Source of the DNA: Limnospira fusiformis SAG 85.79
GTDB lineage: Bacteria > Cyanobacteriota > Cyanobacteriia > Cyanobacteriales > Microcoleaceae
Assembly: GCF_012516315.1 (NCBI RefSeq)
Contig: NZ_CP051185.1
Location: 5,585,363 to 5,649,362, forward strand
DNA length: 64,000 nucleotides
Direction: 5' to 3'
Part shown: one piece after another, positions 52,436 through 60,539 of the stretch
How the letters are laid out: each line of letters starts with the position of its first letter
How positions within the stretch are numbered: the first letter of the stretch is position 1
Notes under the pieces: model-generated
The model's database searches: none
What the model saw: the letters and a program-made list of their open reading frames with translations, nothing else
Told to the model about the DNA's origin: nothing
Position numbers and translations under genes: made by a program

Positions 52436-52683
52436 TCGAGATACCATTTTACCAGGGCATCATTTTCAGCGGTAGTCACAAACTCCAGAGTCATATTTTC
52501 AAAGGTTACGGATGCGGGCGTAATTTGAGTTTCACTTTTCACGTTTTTTCCCGAACCGATCGACTGCCCCTCTGCGGCTGGGTCAATACTAATAGAAATC
52601 CCACTCACTTTGGAAATTAGCAAACGAGTATTATTGCCAAATTCAAAGTAAAACCGCGCAGAAGTCAAATATTCATAGGCCAT
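52180..52683 (-). CDS. Tail tube protein B, C-terminus changed by duplication
   Basis: The protein has 167 residues and belongs to the gp19/Hcp-like tube family: LTSARFYFEFGNNTRLLISK, VTFENMTLEFVT, ALVKWYLDCHP, LVLYKQDGSEGARWNLRDCLP and LFKETIEISHSGLQKV. The 236-bp duplication lets the frame read past the normal end LGTTI into five new residues (VIPRR) before a stop. It probably still works. Along with the gene at 53177 it would build the inner tube that is propelled when the sheath contracts. Confidence 0.85.
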   Translation of the reverse strand: MAYEYLTSARFYFEFGNNTRLLISKVSGISISIDPAAEGQSIGSGKNVKSETQITPASVTFENMTLEFVTTAENDALVKWYLDCHPPAMIGGKTDAIAKVSDASLVLYKQDGSEGARWNLRDCLPAKYTTTQASSDATDLFKETIEISHSGLQKVPTLGTTIVIPRR

Positions 52684-52770
52684 AATTTAAATCTCTCCTA
52701 ACCTAACCGATAAGCGCCCTGAAGGCTTTGTAGGGGCGGGTGCTAGTAGGGGCGGGTGCTAGATCCGCCA

Positions 52771-53145
52771 CGGGAAAACCAGCCAACTACCTGCACCCGC
52801 CCTTCTTTCAGGGGACGGGAAAACCAGCCAATTCTGCACCCGCCCTTCTTTGAGGGGACGGGAAAACCAGCCAATTCTGCACCCGCCCTTCTTTGAGGGG
52901 ACGGGAAAACCAGCCAATTCTGCACCCGCCCTTCTTTGAGGGGACGGGAAAACCAGCCAATTCTGCACCCGCCCTTCTTTCAGGGGACGGGAAAACTAGC
53001 CAATTCTGCACCCGCCCTTCTTTGAGGGGACGGGAAAACCAGCCAATTCTGCACCCGCCCTTCTTTCAGGGGACGGGAAAACCAGCCAATTCTGCACCCG
53101 CCCTTCTTTCAGGGGACGGGAAAACCAGCCAATTCTGCACCCGCG
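52771..53145. repeat. Tandem repeat of 43 bp, 9 copies
   Basis: The unit is GGGAAAACCAGCCAATTCTG, then CACCCGCCCTTCTTT(C/G)AGGGGAC, repeated nine times between the two tube genes. Units differ at a C/G position and one C/T change. It lies within the presumed transcript of the structural operon. There are no spacers, so it is not a CRISPR array. Confidence 0.95.
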
Positions 53146-53176
53146 CCCGATACTGATGCACCCACCTACCCATAAA

Positions 53177-53734
53177 TTAAACCGCAGCCCCACTCCTCAT
53201 ACTGGCAACTTGACCGCCCAGAGCCACCTCTTTGGTAATCATTTCAGCAACGATTTCGTAGGTTTCAACCGCCAAATCTCCCGAGGTCGAGTCCATATCA
53301 GCAATGGAATATTTTTTCGGCCAAGCACGTTCCAGGTTCCAGCGTAAAACCTCTTCTCCGTCAGGAGAATACAGCACCACAGAACCACTAGCCCGGTACT
53401 GAGACCATTTCCCTTCTCCTCCCTCTTCGGGTGGTAGACAGGCTTTGAACCAAGCAAATAGCTGGCGACTGGCATCGTTGGGGTCGTCGCTGATGTAGGT
53501 TTCGATCGTCATTGATGGGTTGCTTTCATAACCGGCGATCGTACTTTGGCGAACCCGGCGACCTTTGCGACCAGAACCCAAGGCTTTATCACCTCCGGCT
53601 ACTTTTCCCTCGTAGGTCAGGGCTGCCATACTTTTGATATAAGCATTTTGGACAATATTCCCGACAGTATCATTGCGAAAATCAATTTGATACCGGGTGG
53701 CGGTAGTGGTAAAAACCGGAGCAGCACTACTCAT
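53177..53734 (-). CDS. Tail tube protein A
   Basis: The protein has about 185 residues from the ATG at 53732-53734 (MSSAAPVFTTTATRYQIDF), which has an AGGGAA site upstream; the longer frame to 53788 is less likely. The tube-family pattern is VQNAYIKSMAALTYEGKVAGG, MTIETYISDD, LFAWFKACLPPEEGGEG, SVVLYSPDGEEVLRWNLERA and LAVETYEIVAEMIT. It follows the sheath gene by 92 bp, the usual sheath-tube order. A 43-bp repeat array separates it from tube protein B. Confidence 0.87.
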   Translation of the reverse strand: MSSAAPVFTTTATRYQIDFRNDTVGNIVQNAYIKSMAALTYEGKVAGGDKALGSGRKGRRVRQSTIAGYESNPSMTIETYISDDPNDASRQLFAWFKACLPPEEGGEGKWSQYRASGSVVLYSPDGEEVLRWNLERAWPKKYSIADMDSTSGDLAVETYEIVAEMITKEVALGGQVASMRSGAAV

Positions 53735-53826
53735 GATTCGATTCCCTTGTTTAAGTGTAAATATCAAAAAAATCTCGACTGCCTCCAATGGGTTGGTTTT
53801 GGAGGCAGAGATTTAAGAGAGTTGGC

Positions 53827-55554
53827 TTATTCGCCGTCACCCTCAGCGGTCCACTGACTGATGCGGAACACCACAAATTCAGCCGGACGCACTGGACAAA
53901 CACCCACTTCCACAAACAGGCGACCGGCCATCATGCTTTGGGGGCTATTTAGTTCAGCATCGCACTTGACATAAAAAGCCTCGCTGGGACTGCCACCCGT
54001 CAGCGCTCCCGATCGCCATAATTCAGTCAGGAAGCTGCTAATAGTGCGTTTGACCCGCTGCCATAGGTCTTCGTCGTTGGGTTCAAACACCACCCACTGG
54101 GTACCGTTTTCGATGGACTTCTCGATGTAGCTCATCAGACGGCGAACGTTGATATAGCGCCATTCGGTTTTGTCGGGTTCGACCAAGGTACGAGCGCCCC
54201 AGATCCTGATACCCCGGTTATCAAAGGGCCGGATACAGTTGATGCCAATAGGGTTCAGCAGTTCCTGTTCTCGGAAGTTGCACGGGTGAGTCAGACCGAT
54301 CACACCTCTTGGTACTTCGTTAGCAGGTGCTTTGTAAACCCCCCGGGTTTCGTCCACCCGCGCCCATACTCCTGCCATGTGGCCGCTGGGGGGAATAGCT
54401 ATGGGCCGTCCGGCGTTGCGGGGGTTCGGAACTAAAATCCACGGGTAGTACAGGGCGGCAAATTGCGATCGCCGGTTAAATTCTTGGCTTAACCAACGGC
54501 TGATATCCTGCGGTTTCACCCGATCAGGCGGCGGGTCAAGGATGATCATCCGGTTGGGGGCGTTGGGGATGTCTCCGTCTGCGGCTCCCTCGCACATACT
54601 CACCATCAAGTCCATTAGTCCGTGGAGTTGATCTTGATCAATCAATCCCTGTTCGTAGACTTTCATTAAGTCGGGACAACAGACGATAGTTATTTCGTCA
54701 ATTTCAAATAGGCCGCGAATCCCGGTGCGATCCTCCCTCACGCCTTCCACATGGCGCGCTAAGTTGTCGGTTTCTGCTATAATTGCCGGAGGGCTGACTT
54801 CATAAATGCCGTTAGACGGGCGGCGAGCCAGGGGACTACCACTGATAGCTAAATCTGTGGCTAGAATGTACTGGGATTCTTCGAGGGCGCTAACCACATA
54901 ATCGGCTACTGCTGTTTCGATGTCTGGATTCATACTCAGGTGCGGGAACCGTTCGAGTTCCTCACTTCCCTGGCGGATCACTATGGTGAAAAATTCCCCT
55001 GTATTAGCAGTAACGATCGCTTCTGATGCTTCCGTTTCTTCGCTGGGGGGTTTCGGATACCCTTCGGTAATTTGCACCCGGATAGAGCGATCGCTCACAG
55101 CCAGGAACCCGTTTTGCGAACTGTCGGCTAGGGAACTTTCCGAAGCACCATCTTGGGAACTCTCACGGATCGAAAATCTTAACGAAGGACGATTAGCGCG
55201 GTTGACAATTTCGGTTCCCGTTTCCGTCACTTCCGGCTTAGGAGAACCGGGGAGTCCTGTTCCCATGCTAGTAATCCAGCACCGACCGCCGCCGTTGAGA
55301 AACCAACCGTAAACTGAAAAGGGAAGATAGGCTCCGAAGTCGGTGAAACCGTCCGAGTTGGTTCGACCGAAGTATTCCAGATACTGCTTCCAACTGGTGA
55401 CTAACATCGGCTTAAAAGGTTCAGCCCCACCTCGGATATCTTCCGTGAAACCGACAAATCCGGCTACAGCGGTGGGAACACCCTGAAGAGGTCGAGAGCC
55501 GCGATCGACCTCCTCAATGTAAACGCCAGGTGCAAAATAGTCAAGCCTAGCCAT
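53827..55554 (-). CDS. Contractile tail sheath protein
   Basis: The 575-residue sheath forms the contractile outer cylinder. The N-terminus FAPGVYIEEVDRGSRPLQGV is diagnostic for phage-type sheaths (APGVYxxE). The C-terminal conserved region has GIRIWGARTL, WRYINVRRLMSYIEKSIE, FEPNDEDLWQRVKRTISSFL and FYVKCDAELN, then PAEFVVFRISQ. The central part (about 120-270) is the variable outer domain. It is the first gene of the minus-strand structural operon. Confidence 0.95.
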   Translation of the reverse strand: MARLDYFAPGVYIEEVDRGSRPLQGVPTAVAGFVGFTEDIRGGAEPFKPMLVTSWKQYLEYFGRTNSDGFTDFGAYLPFSVYGWFLNGGGRCWITSMGTGLPGSPKPEVTETGTEIVNRANRPSLRFSIRESSQDGASESSLADSSQNGFLAVSDRSIRVQITEGYPKPPSEETEASEAIVTANTGEFFTIVIRQGSEELERFPHLSMNPDIETAVADYVVSALEESQYILATDLAISGSPLARRPSNGIYEVSPPAIIAETDNLARHVEGVREDRTGIRGLFEIDEITIVCCPDLMKVYEQGLIDQDQLHGLMDLMVSMCEGAADGDIPNAPNRMIILDPPPDRVKPQDISRWLSQEFNRRSQFAALYYPWILVPNPRNAGRPIAIPPSGHMAGVWARVDETRGVYKAPANEVPRGVIGLTHPCNFREQELLNPIGINCIRPFDNRGIRIWGARTLVEPDKTEWRYINVRRLMSYIEKSIENGTQWVVFEPNDEDLWQRVKRTISSFLTELWRSGALTGGSPSEAFYVKCDAELNSPQSMMAGRLFVEVGVCPVRPAEFVVFRISQWTAEGDGE

Positions 55555-56015
55555 AAAAATCTTTCTCCCTGAGAGTGGGCAGTTTGGACACTCCCCAGCC
55601 TAAATGCGTGGGGACTCTGGGGCTGAATCCTGCCTCCACTAACGCTCGTTAGTTTTGGTCTTACAGTTTCATGTCTAGAGGGACGAGGTTTTAAACCCAT
55701 TTTTTCTGATCAACCGGATGGATAAATTTTGAAAATCAGCATAGCGTGGATAATCCACAACCTGCTCATGCTGGGTCTTTTACCTATTTATCATTTCTAG
55801 GATGTGCTTTATCCATCCAAGCTTACGCAATAATTTGGAGTTGTTCAAAATACTACACCGAAATCTCGACCAAATATACTTATTTTGATAACGTTTTTTT
55901 GAGTTAATTATACTTATGTGAATATATATGAAGTAATTGTTAATATATATAATCTGCCGTTCATAATGATCGCTATAGACTCAAAGTGGTATTAAATAGT
56001 GGAGGAGCATCAGAG
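55555..56015. promoter_or_regulatory. Divergent control region of the eCIS locus
   Basis: This 461-bp region separates the divergent sheath and Pvc16 operons and must hold both promoters. An IS200/IS605-type end remnant fills 55585-55712. The rest (55850-55970) is very AT-rich with repeated ATATAT and TAATATATAT, which could be promoter DNA. No consensus boxes could be assigned with confidence. Confidence 0.5.
55585..55712. repeat. IS200/IS605-type end remnant (copy 2)
   Basis: A hairpin (ACTCCCCA, 11-base loop, TGGGGACT) is followed by CCTGCCTCCACTAAC, GTTAG, TTTTGGTCTTACAGTTTCAT and AGGTTTTAAACCCAT. The same block lies at 10885-10975, with its last part displaced to about 11230. It sits 30 bp upstream of the sheath start codon. 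Confidence 0.65.
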
Positions 56016-56087
56016 ATGAACATCAAAGTTCCCCAGAAACCCCTCCTCACCATTGCCACCCCTTATAACTGGCCCAGTCAGCCATGA
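56016..56087 (+). CDS. 23-codon leader ORF coupled to Pvc16
   Basis: MNIKVPQKPLLTIATPYNWP and three more residues, with GGAGGAG about 10 bases before the ATG. Its TGA stop overlaps the ATG of the Pvc16 gene (ATGA at 56084-56087), while Pvc16 itself has no clear ribosome-binding site outside this ORF. This suggests translational coupling. The peptide may have no function beyond that. Confidence 0.5.
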   Translation: MNIKVPQKPLLTIATPYNWPSQP

Positions 56088-57415
56088 GTAATCATCTAGC
56101 CGTCGCCACCGCCACCGCGACCTTACAGCGCATCCTACAGCGAGCCGTTCAAAGAGACGTAGACGGAGCGCGAGTCACCACGGTGCGCCCAGACGGTTCT
56201 AGCGGGTCAATTCCCGAAACAGGTGTGAACCTATACCTGTATCATATCAAACGCAACCCGGCCCTCACCAACCAAGACACCCCCAACTTCCAACGGCGCG
56301 GGGACATGACCCGTCGTAGACAAGCGGCGATCGACCTATTCTATGTGGTATCCTTCTACGGCAACGATGGCGATCTCGAACCCCAGCGCCTACTGGGTAG
56401 CGTCGTCCAAACCCTGGAAGACCAGTTAGTATTGAGTGCGGACACCATCCGCGCCACGATCGCCGACCCCACCTTTACCTACCTCGCGGACTCCGACCTA
56501 GCGGAACAAGTGGAACAAATCCGCTCGGAATTTATCTCTGTCTCGACGGACGAACTCTCCAAAATCTGGTCTGTGTTCTTCCAAACCCCCTACGCCCTGT
56601 CCCTGGTGTACAAAGTGACTGTCATCATCATCGAAAGCGACATGGCGGGACGTTCCGCCCTACCTGTGCGCGATCGCATTTTAGGCAGTACAGTCTTTCC
56701 CAAACAACCCATCATCACCCAAGTGGTGGCGGTGGGAGGTAAAAATCAACCCATTTTCAGTAACAGCATCCTCTCGATTCGTGGCCAGCATCTCTCTGGT
56801 GTCTTAACCCAAATCCGCATCGGTCAACTAGAAATCACCCCCCAAGTCATCAACAACGGAGAACTACGGCTCCCCTTGAGCCTAATTGAAACAGACCAAC
56901 TACGGGCTGGGGTTCAAAGCCTACAGGTAATTCACCTACAAGCCCCACCCGTACCCCCCCGTAACGGGTCCCGATCTAGCAGAAGGGGGAGTACAGCCAC
57001 CACTAACGGTAGCACTCCTGCTCGTGTTCCCCAAGTGGAATCTAACGTCGCCCCCTTCGTCTTGCGGCCTACTATTGATGCAGTGACAGTCCTAGACTTA
57101 GATGGATTTGACGAGGAGCCACGGTCGGGAACCCTCAGCATTAGCCTTAACTTGGCGATCGCTCCAGGTCAGCGAATTGTGGTGATGATGAACGAATGCA
57201 ACCCCAATAGCAATAATCCCATCGGCTACCTATTCACCGCCCCACCCATTACTCGCGCCACGGCTACCGTCTCCATCCCCATTCGGGAAGTCAAACCGGG
57301 AGAATACCTGGTGCGAGTCCAAATTGATGGGGCAGAAAGTATCCTGAGTGTAGACGACAACCCCGACAGTCCAACTTTTGAGCAATACATTCAACCCAAA
57401 GTAGCGATAAATTAA
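56084..57415 (+). CDS. eCIS Pvc16-family protein (DUF4255)
   Basis: The protein has 443 residues. The N-terminal DUF4255 domain (about 1-190) has HLAVATATATLQRILQ, VNLYLYHIKRNPALTNQD and AIDLFYVVSFYGNDGDLEPQ. A low-complexity Ser/Arg/Thr linker (about 290-315) and beta-rich IPT-like segments follow (VVAVGGKNQPIFSNSILSIRG, VMMNECNPNSNNPIGYLF). Pvc16-type proteins cap the sheath-tube and are a standard eCIS component. It starts the plus-strand operon and lies 24 bp ahead of the AAA ATPase gene. Confidence 0.88.
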   Translation: MSNHLAVATATATLQRILQRAVQRDVDGARVTTVRPDGSSGSIPETGVNLYLYHIKRNPALTNQDTPNFQRRGDMTRRRQAAIDLFYVVSFYGNDGDLEPQRLLGSVVQTLEDQLVLSADTIRATIADPTFTYLADSDLAEQVEQIRSEFISVSTDELSKIWSVFFQTPYALSLVYKVTVIIIESDMAGRSALPVRDRILGSTVFPKQPIITQVVAVGGKNQPIFSNSILSIRGQHLSGVLTQIRIGQLEITPQVINNGELRLPLSLIETDQLRAGVQSLQVIHLQAPPVPPRNGSRSSRRGSTATTNGSTPARVPQVESNVAPFVLRPTIDAVTVLDLDGFDEEPRSGTLSISLNLAIAPGQRIVVMMNECNPNSNNPIGYLFTAPPITRATATVSIPIREVKPGEYLVRVQIDGAESILSVDDNPDSPTFEQYIQPKVAIN

Positions 57416-57439
57416 ACAGCACGCGACTCTCCATTCCCC

Positions 57440-59374
57440 ATGACTGACTCAAACTGGCATTCACTACCGAATCAACAAACTCTCATACTCGCCTTAACCC
57501 GGATTAAGGATGCCCTCCGGGCGGCATCCAATGGGCAAACCAGATCCGAAACAACCGAGCCATTCATCGTCCCCCCTGTCCTAGAGCAACTGTGCGAGAC
57601 CTTTGGGCTGTCTAGCTTTGAACAAGATTTGCTGCTGTTGTGCGCGGGAATGGAACTCGATGGGGAATTTCCCCTACTCTGCGCGGAAGCCCACGGCGAC
57701 CCCCAAAAGCCTTATCCTACCTTTAGCCTCGCCCTTAATATCCTCGATCGCCCCCATTGGAGCGCCCTAACACCCAATGCTCCCCTACGTCGCTGGCGTT
57801 TACTCGAAGTGGGAGGCGGTGCGGTTTTGACCCTCAGTCCCATTCGCATTGACGAACGTATCCTCCACTATCTCATCGGTATACAGCATCTCGATGAACG
57901 CTTATTCGGCATTGTGGAATCCCTTGGGGAAGCCTCCCTGTTAGTCCCCTCCCATCAACAACTCGCCCTAAAAATTGCCCAAACCTGGTCGAGCTTTAGC
58001 GAACAGTCTCAGTTACCGGTTGTCCAGCTTTCCGGGGAAGATATGGCGACTCGACAAGCTATCGCACAGGTCGCCTGTCAACAGTTAGACCTGGAACTCT
58101 ATCATAGTGATGGCGATCGCATCCCCTCGACCACCGCAGAATTTAACCTTATGTTAAAACTATGGGAGCGCGAGTCCGTTTTAGGAGGCTATGCGCTCCT
58201 CCTCGACTGTGAACAGGTGGAAATGAGTCGCCACGGAGACGGTATCTGGCAACTGATTGAGCGCATCGGTAGCCCCCTGATCATTACCGTCCGCGATCGC
58301 CTTCCTCAACGAACCCGACCCCTCCTCAACTTCGAGGTTACCCGCCCCAGCGCTGCGGAACAGTACCAGTATTGGGAAGAACACCTGGGAGATGTTACAC
58401 ACCTTAACGGCCACCTACAACGAGTTACCGCCCAATTTAACCTCCCCTCCCCCGCCATTCTCTCCGTTTGTACAACCACCGCCAGCCAGGGAATTTCCCC
58501 CCACGATACCGAAACCTTTATTGACCATCTTTGGGATACTTGTCGCGTCCTTGCTCGCCCCCGCATGGAAGATATGGCCCAGCGCATCGAAGTTAAAGCG
58601 ACTTGGGCGGATTTGGTTCTCCCAGAAGCTCAAATGCAAGTTCTGGAAACCATGGCGGCTCACCTCCGCCAACGTTCCCAAGTTTATGAAAATTGGGGTT
58701 TCAGTCAAAAAAGCGATCGGGGTTTAGGTATCAGCGCCCTATTCGCTGGACCCAGTGGGACGGGGAAAACCACGGCGGCGGAAGTTTTAGCCCAAGCCTT
58801 GCGACTCGATTTATACAAAATTGACCTCAGTTCCGTGATTAGCAAATATATCGGCGAAACCGAGAAAAACCTTCGCCGGGTCTTTGATGCTGCCGAAAGT
58901 GGGGGCGCAATTTTGCTATTCGATGAGGCTGATGCGCTATTTGGTAAGCGCAGCGAGGTCAAAGACTCCCACGATCGCCATGCTAACATCGAGGTTAGTT
59001 ATCTTCTGCAACGCATGGAGGCCTACCGAGGTTTAGCTATTCTTACCACCAACATGAAGGGGGCGCTCGACCCCGCTTTTCTCCGTCGCATCCGTTTTGT
59101 GGTCCAGTTCCCCTTTCCCGATGCTAAACAACGCGCCGAAATCTGGCGGCGTATCTTCCCCTCGGAAACTCCCACTGATGGGCTCACGGTTGAGAAATTG
59201 GCGCGCTTGAGTGTTTCTGGGGGTAATATCCGCAATATCGCCCTTAATGCGGCTTTTCTGGCTGCTGATGCCGGGGAACCGGTAATGATGAAACATCTAC
59301 TCGCTGCCGCCCAAAGTGAATATATGAAATTGGAAAAACCTTTGATGGATAGTGAAGTTAAAGGCTGGGTTTAA
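57440..59374 (+). CDS. eCIS AAA+ ATPase
   Basis: The protein has 644 residues. The N-terminal half (about 1-370) holds a helical domain (PPVLEQLCETFGLSSFEQD) and a degenerate ATPase-like region without Walker A. The C-terminal AAA module has Walker A GPSGTGKTTAAE (about 437), Walker B ILLFDEADALFGKR (about 492), sensor AILTTNMK and arginine finger DPAFLRRIRF. An ATPase of this design (Pvc15 type) is a core eCIS gene and is thought to help assembly or release. Its stop codon is followed by an AATAATT microsatellite. Confidence 0.92.
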   Translation: MTDSNWHSLPNQQTLILALTRIKDALRAASNGQTRSETTEPFIVPPVLEQLCETFGLSSFEQDLLLLCAGMELDGEFPLLCAEAHGDPQKPYPTFSLALNILDRPHWSALTPNAPLRRWRLLEVGGGAVLTLSPIRIDERILHYLIGIQHLDERLFGIVESLGEASLLVPSHQQLALKIAQTWSSFSEQSQLPVVQLSGEDMATRQAIAQVACQQLDLELYHSDGDRIPSTTAEFNLMLKLWERESVLGGYALLLDCEQVEMSRHGDGIWQLIERIGSPLIITVRDRLPQRTRPLLNFEVTRPSAAEQYQYWEEHLGDVTHLNGHLQRVTAQFNLPSPAILSVCTTTASQGISPHDTETFIDHLWDTCRVLARPRMEDMAQRIEVKATWADLVLPEAQMQVLETMAAHLRQRSQVYENWGFSQKSDRGLGISALFAGPSGTGKTTAAEVLAQALRLDLYKIDLSSVISKYIGETEKNLRRVFDAAESGGAILLFDEADALFGKRSEVKDSHDRHANIEVSYLLQRMEAYRGLAILTTNMKGALDPAFLRRIRFVVQFPFPDAKQRAEIWRRIFPSETPTDGLTVEKLARLSVSGGNIRNIALNAAFLAADAGEPVMMKHLLAAAQSEYMKLEKPLMDSEVKGWV

Positions 59375-59416
59375 TAATTAATAATTAATAATTAATAATT
59401 AATAATTAATAATTAA
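59374..59416. repeat. AATAATT heptamer microsatellite in the eCIS operon
   Basis: About six copies of the 7-bp unit TAATAAT fill the gap between the ATPase stop codon and the next start codon at 59418. The same unit follows mutS2 at 27150. Confidence 0.88.
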
Positions 59417-59417
59417 C

Positions 59418-60476
59418 ATGAAAAAAGAGATTTCCTTGAAGCAAATATTGACCTTTGTTTTGCCCTCAAAATTAACCATTGAAATGCTTGCTTTAAATGG
59501 TATTTTTAGAGAGAATGATGGTAAGGATATTGATTTTTGTCTCACCCTAGAAGTATCCTTTGATACCTATCAATTGATTGAACAGGAACAATTGTTTAAC
59601 TTGAAACCAGAGGTTTGTAGTCCCTTAATCGATCGCCAATTTGACCCTTGCACCAATTTAACGTTAGAATTGATGCTGAAACCGGGTTTGCTGCCTCAAC
59701 TCACCCAGGACGGAACCACGACGGCTACTCTCATCAACCACCTACAACAACTACCCGGACCAGAACCCCTACCTCACCAATTTACGGAAAACTGGTTTTG
59801 TTTGGGAGTGCGACAAGAACAATTAGACAAAACGATCGCCTATCGTACCCTTTGGGATTGGGCAAATCCTGACCAACTCCGTCAACTGGTTGCTACGGGA
59901 AAAGACGCTTTTCAGCAGTTAGGGACGCAAATTCAAACGGCTTTGTTACACGGAACCCAAGCCATCGAAGAAATTAGCCGGGAATTGGGCGCGCCGCCAA
60001 CTGGAGACTCGGAATCCCCAATTTCTGCCCCCATTTCCCAAATCATGGCTGCCTTTTTTAACCAAGATGATTGGGACTACGTTAGCTTAGAGGAGGGGGC
60101 TACCCTAGAAATGGCATTTATTGGCGACAATGGCCGTTGGAGTTGTTCCGCACAGGCGAGAGACGAAGAACAACAATTCCTGTTTTACTCGATTTGTCCC
60201 CTGACAATTCCTGCGGAAAAGCGATCGGCTATTGCTGAATTATTAACAAAAGCTAATTCTGGTTTGATTCTGGGCAACTTCGAGTTAGACTATTCTGATG
60301 GGGAGGTTTGTTATAAAACCAGTATCGATGTAGAAGGCGATCGCCTCACCCCGACTTTAATAGAATCCCTCGTTTATACCAACGTGACCATGATGGATCA
60401 ATACCTCCCAGGTATTATTGCTGTACTCAATGGGACATCCCCCGATGATGCGATCGCCCAAGTTGAGGCTGAATAA
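59418..60476 (+). CDS. eCIS-locus protein with C-terminal YbjN-like domain
   Basis: The protein has 352 residues. The N-terminal ~140 residues (KQILTFVLPSKLTIEMLALN, LTLEVSFDTYQLIEQEQLF) are unrecognised. A helical linker (about 160-205) and a YbjN-like alpha/beta domain (about 208-345) follow: ISQIMAAFFNQDDWDYVSLE, YSICPLTIPAEKRSAIAELL and LGNFELDYSDGEVCYKTSI. This domain is related to type III chaperone folds. It lies in the structural operon between the ATPase and a membrane protein. The start codon directly follows the microsatellite, which leaves no normal ribosome-binding site. Confidence 0.65.
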   Translation: MKKEISLKQILTFVLPSKLTIEMLALNGIFRENDGKDIDFCLTLEVSFDTYQLIEQEQLFNLKPEVCSPLIDRQFDPCTNLTLELMLKPGLLPQLTQDGTTTATLINHLQQLPGPEPLPHQFTENWFCLGVRQEQLDKTIAYRTLWDWANPDQLRQLVATGKDAFQQLGTQIQTALLHGTQAIEEISRELGAPPTGDSESPISAPISQIMAAFFNQDDWDYVSLEEGATLEMAFIGDNGRWSCSAQARDEEQQFLFYSICPLTIPAEKRSAIAELLTKANSGLILGNFELDYSDGEVCYKTSIDVEGDRLTPTLIESLVYTNVTMMDQYLPGIIAVLNGTSPDDAIAQVEAE

Positions 60477-60539
60477 ATATCCTATTTTCTCACCCCCTAA
60501 TTGACTACCTAACACCTGCTTCTTGGGAGCCTTTATGTA

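Noticed and set aside
52771..53145. Possible CRISPR array
   Set aside because: The 43-bp units are directly adjacent with no variable spacers, and no cas genes are present.
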